From Archivesica marissinica (Eukaryota; Mollusca; Bivalvia; Venerida; Vesicomyidae): DNA of 64,000 nucleotides. Every line of letters starts with the position of its first letter. The first letter of the stretch is position 1. A program made the translations under genes and the position numbers. Below are positions 61,175 through 64,000 of this stretch, one piece after another. The stretch lies in NCBI GenBank assembly GCA_014843695.1, contig CM026387.1:66818139-66882138 (forward strand), read 5' to 3'. The notes under the pieces are model-generated. The model was not told where the DNA came from and did no database searches. It saw only the letters and a program-made list of their open reading frames with translations.

Positions 61175-61402
61175 TAACCCATTTCATTCTGGATACATTT
61201 AAAGGCTTTTGCAAACAACATAGATCCACGCTGCATGCTGATCAGGATCTATGTTGTTTGCTACATAGCCAAGTGTCTTAGCAAGACCATCTGATGAGCA
61301 AACAGCATAGAGCCTGATCAGACGGAATGTTCCGTGGCACCTGATCTGGCTCTATGATCTTAGCAAATACTATTTGAACGGTATCCAGAATCAAATTGGT
61401 TA
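61175..61402 (+). mobile_element. MITE-like family E, most complete copy
   Basis: Terminal inverted repeats are long: TTAACCCATTTCATTCTGGA at the left against TCCAGAATCAAATTGGTTAA at the right, with TA at both edges. Two internal hairpins are seen, AACATAGATCC...GGATCTATGTT and CATAGAGCCTGATCAGACGG with its partner CACCTGATCTGGCTCTATG. There is no coding capacity. The layout fits a TA-inserting (Tc1/mariner-type) MITE. Confidence 0.8.
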
Positions 61403-61559
61403 ATGGATTTACGATTCTAGCCCCATAGCGGATCTTCCCAAAACATATTCATGAACATTCATCTGCCCGTTATTTGCACAATCCTGGGGTGAAAAGATGA
61501 CCCTACAAGGTAGTTAGGAGTGGATTAGTTGCAACATTCTGGAGTTGTCATACAGTGAT

Positions 61560-61690
61560 CACAAGTTTGCTCCCCAGCTATGCCATTTCTAAAATGACCT
61601 GACTAAATAGAGACTTTAAGCCAAGGTCCTTGATCATGTGTATCACTGCGCATGTAAACGCATGTAAACGAAGAAGTAACCCCTGGGGAT
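61560..61690 (+). repeat. Decayed SINE family B fragment
   Basis: AGTGATCACAAGTTTGCTCC resembles the head and B box, and GACTTTAAGCCAAGGTCCTT with GCGCATGTAAACG resembles the body of the copies at 12787 and 28831. Divergence is high. Confidence 0.55.
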
Positions 61691-62767
61691 TGGCCTCTTG
61701 TACAGGGGGTGATTGAGAAGTTTAGTGGCAAATTGCATGTAGGTTTCCTTGAAATTTTAAATGAAAGTGAACTTAGAGTAATAGTCGACTCTAATGGACA
61801 ATGTTGCTATCTATTAGATGGTCACCTATCTGACTCGGTCAGCGGATTGTCTTAACAAACAGAATGCGATCAATATCTTTCCGAGAAACGACGAGAGATG
61901 CAAATTACCCTGAAATTAATTTTTTTCAAGAAAACAAGGTTTGTTGTCATCAGATTATAATGATGATGATCAATTAGTGGATCTAGCTTCAAACCTGAGA
62001 TAAGTATATCTTTTGATCCATTGAAAAGAAAACATTGTTTCACATGTTGATTCGCTGGTTCCTAATGCAATGAAGATCAATTTGACTGTATAGTAATTGT
62101 GGTAATATTTGGATGAGTTTTATATGGAGGGGTCCCTGTAGAATCTGATCAACAGTTGTATTTATATACTTTTTCACTATAAGACGATTGTTACCAGATC
62201 TGAACATATTTCCAACATAGCAACATTTACATTGTAACATGCATTTACAATGACATATTTATATATTATATATGATATCGAGTACACTGAAATGTGTTTA
62301 TCATTCATAAACAAACAACTACACATTATCAATCAAGGATTACACGAACATGAGCGAAAAAATAATAAACATGTACAATGTATATTAATACATAACCACA
62401 TATGGGACCCATACATCATGTATACGCAGTGACGTGTCAAAGTGCAAAACGGTGCCCAAATTCAGAAAAAGAAAAATTCAAGCCACATGCAGCAATTTGA
62501 CAACTTCCGCACACCTCCCCACACCAACATACTACTAGCTACTACATCTGACTGTCTCACCATTGCTTTTGTTCCAACATAGATCTGCGTGATGCTATGT
62601 AAATTCATCACGTTTCCACAGAAGCTGTAATTTCATAAATGGTAAATGTATATGACTATGTATGCAACTACTATGGATAGTGCATATATATTGAAGTTTT
62701 ATTTAATTTAACACAATCTTGGTAACAATGTTATGCCACTCATTCTGAAACCAACCCTTGTATGTAT
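61691..62767. other. No gene recognised
   Basis: Unique AT-rich DNA. Short frames at 62040-62240 (-) and 62250-62432 (+) show nothing recognisable. Confidence 0.5.
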
Positions 62768-62850
62768 TTTGCACTATCCCCAAAAGCCTAAAATGTCTTG
62801 GGGGATGTCACTCATGCCGACAACCAGTAGTGCAAATACAATCAATAACT
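62768..62850 (+). repeat. SINE family B 3'-end fragment
   Basis: TTTTGCACTATCCCCAAAAG, GGGGGATGTCACTCATGCCG and ACAACCAGTAGTGCAAATA match the 3' part of family B. The fragment directly precedes a family A insertion. Confidence 0.65.
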
Positions 62851-62852
62851 GA

Positions 62853-63100
62853 TTAGCTGTCCGATTACGCAGTGGTTAGTGCGCTCGCTTCTCGCCAATA
62901 TAACCCAGGTTCGATCCTCGGACCGGGAAGTATGTGAGATGGTACGGTTGTCGCCAGATCGAACAGGTGTGTTTTCTCCGGGTAATCCGGTTTCCTCCCA
63001 CACGAATGACAGCATTCACGCTTTCATCCGCGCCAACGAGAGTGATTAATATAAGTTGTTAAATCTTGCTTCTCAATCGTTGTAAAATAAATAAAGTTTA
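62853..63100 (+). repeat. tRNA-derived SINE family A, full-length copy 2
   Basis: Head with GATTACGCAGTGGTTAGTGC (A-box region) and B box GGTTCGATCC at 62908-62917. The core GACCGGGAAGTATGTGAGAT, TTTTCTCCGGGTAATCCGG, TTTCCTCCCAC is followed by tail GAGTGATTAATATAAGTTGT and AAAATAAATAAAG. It aligns with 2512-2755 throughout and is flanked on both sides by family B 3' ends. Confidence 0.9.
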
Positions 63101-63107
63101 AGCTTAA

Positions 63108-63182
63108 GCAATAGGCTAAAATGTCTCCGGGGGGGGGGGATGTCACGTAGGCCAACAACCAGTAGTTCAAATACAAGCAGAT
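63108..63182 (+). repeat. Second SINE family B 3'-end fragment
   Basis: AGGCTAAAATGTCTCCGGGG, GGATGTCACGTAGGCCAACA, ACCAGTAGTTCAAATACAA repeat the pattern seen at 62768-62850, with a run of about ten G. Either a tandem pair of B fragments was split by family A, or a short segment was duplicated when family A inserted. Confidence 0.6.
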
Positions 63183-63531
63183 AGGAGTGTAATCTTTTCC
63201 AATTATAAAAATTATTTGTTATCTACAAATTCTTTGATCATTAGGTTCATATTTGTTAGTATTGATCTTTCCTATGTCAACGACTGTTTATGCCGACCAG
63301 TTCAACATCTGTTGAATATTACAACATTTAAGGTTAGTTCCTATTTCTAAGAGATTCATTTAGGGGATTGATATATACTGGGGGTATATTATGCTTTACA
63401 ACCATCTATTGTACGAGCTGCGGGTCCAGTCTGTGTATTAGTTTGACATGTACATACTAGTTTCAGCCGAGTGTAGCACATTATCACATCCTATATTTCA
63501 CTTCATTTTTTGTGCTGTAGCTACTTTTCAG
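63183..63531. other. Noncoding DNA upstream of the candidate first coding exon
   Basis: AT-rich sequence ending in TGTGCTGTAGCTACTTTTCAG, a plausible acceptor or part of a 5' UTR. No clear TATA box at a sensible distance. Confidence 0.35.
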
Positions 63532-63586
63532 ATAGCAGCTAGCCTTCAGGACAGCGATGCCTGAATATCGTATTGAAGTGTGTAAT
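63532..63586 (+). CDS. Candidate 5' coding exon of a gene continuing beyond the window
   Basis: Acceptor CTACTTTTCAG (AG at 63530-63531) is followed by 25 bases with an in-frame TAG, then ATG at 63557 and codons reading MPEYRIEVCN. AAT is followed at once by GTAAGTATT, a near-ideal donor at 63587. An upstream in-frame stop, an ATG and a phase-0 strong donor fit a first coding exon that carries a little 5' UTR. Ten residues are too few to assign a family. A short Tyr-Arg-Ile-Glu-Val start would suit a beta-strand at the beginning of a folded domain. No downstream exon is visible before 64000. Confidence 0.4.
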
Positions 63587-63938
63587 GTAAGTATTAAAGG
63601 GAACAGGTAACCCTAATTGGAATATTGTTCTAATATAGACATTGCCCACGATACCATATTACTGTGATAAATAACACAAGCGCAACACAGAGTGTGGATG
63701 TCATTGTGGAAAATAGTGCGTTTAGATGGCTTAAAATAATTGGCAACCTTGCATATACTGTATATATATACACTACATAATCATCAGTTTTGTGCCAGTT
63801 GTAGGATTTTTGTGTATTAAAATAATACTTAGGACGAGTTATTTTGCCAAAGCTCTACGATTTTGCAATTCCACTTGGACCATAACCAGACCTATATATT
63901 TGTCATACAAAGACAATAACTTGTTTTTGATAATTATA
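63587..63938 (+). other. Presumed first part of the intron after the candidate exon
   Basis: AT-rich sequence with short TATATA runs and no supported exon. Confidence 0.35.
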
Positions 63939-64000
63939 CAGTTAAACCTGTGTTTGTGGTCACCTATTAAGCAGCCACCTGTGCTAAGCAGCCACTTTCT
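63939..64000. mobile_element. Possible pogo/Tc1-like transposon end, cut by the window edge
   Basis: CAGTTAAACCTGTGTTTGTG, GTCACCTATTAAGCAGCCAC then CTGTGCTAAGCAGCCAC has the CAGT(T/A)NAACCT start and internally repeated GGTCAC/GCAGCCAC seen at ends of pogo-type elements. TA precedes it. A related start is at 47070. Confidence 0.35.

Overview
The window looks like intergenic or intronic nuclear DNA of an invertebrate animal. It is AT-rich, has almost no protein-coding capacity, and is dense in tRNA-derived SINEs, short inverted-repeat DNA transposons and minisatellites. The SINE architecture, with a tRNA head, a conserved core and a shared short 3' tail, suggests a mollusc, most likely a bivalve. 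That placement is an inference that would need database comparison. There are no bacterial operons, rRNA genes or CRISPR arrays.

Only two pieces of host gene can be argued for. The first is a terminal exon at 18897-19136 on the + strand. It encodes a Gly/Pro/Gln-rich tail ending in a basic-aromatic C-terminus like those of the DBHS RNA-binding proteins (NONO/SFPQ/PSPC1), and a polyadenylation signal follows at 19217. Its upstream exons were not found and may lie before the window. The second is a possible first coding exon at 63532-63586 (+), with a splice acceptor, an upstream in-frame stop, ATG plus nine codons and a strong GTAAGT donor. The rest of that gene would lie beyond the window.

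Tandem arrays occupy roughly 28 kb, over 40% of the window. They are a 45-bp array (5.7-8.0 kb), a 73-bp array (11.0-12.3 kb), a nearly perfect 37-bp array (14.2-14.6 kb), several small arrays (10.8, 17.1, 20.1, 21.0 kb), a 50-bp array made of SINE tRNA-head units (23.9-25.1 kb), a 21-bp array (26.75-27.3 kb), a related series of 45-bp and 27-bp arrays (28.5-38.9 kb), 36-bp and 19-bp arrays (40.1-40.95 kb), two 22-bp arrays (42.4-44.6 and 45.1-46.65 kb), a degenerate pyrimidine-rich array (48.8-49.2 kb) and a 10-kb 54-bp array (50.8-60.8 kb). The very long open frames over these arrays, some above 1,200 codons and often open on both strands, are consequences of stop-free repeat units and are not genes.

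Dispersed elements are provisionally named here. The SINE-like families are A (2.5, 18.2, 62.9 kb), B (12.8, 28.8, 61.6, 62.8, 63.1 kb), C (1.1, 25.1, 50.6 kb), F (1.9, 3.5 kb) and G (18.0 inverted, 39.8 kb). The TA-flanked MITE-like families are D (4.5, 21.8, 41.3 kb) and E (9.2, 39.2, 41.0, 61.2 kb). A further terminal-inverted-repeat pair lies at 27.7 and 49.6 kb. A 983-bp, apparently internally deleted hAT element (37567-38549) sits inside the 27-bp array. The most interesting points are the array built from repeated Pol III A-box half-units, the 10-kb evolving minisatellite series with degenerate edges, the hAT insertion that splits it, and the higher-order structure and universal CCTCCGGAGG palindrome of the 54-bp array.
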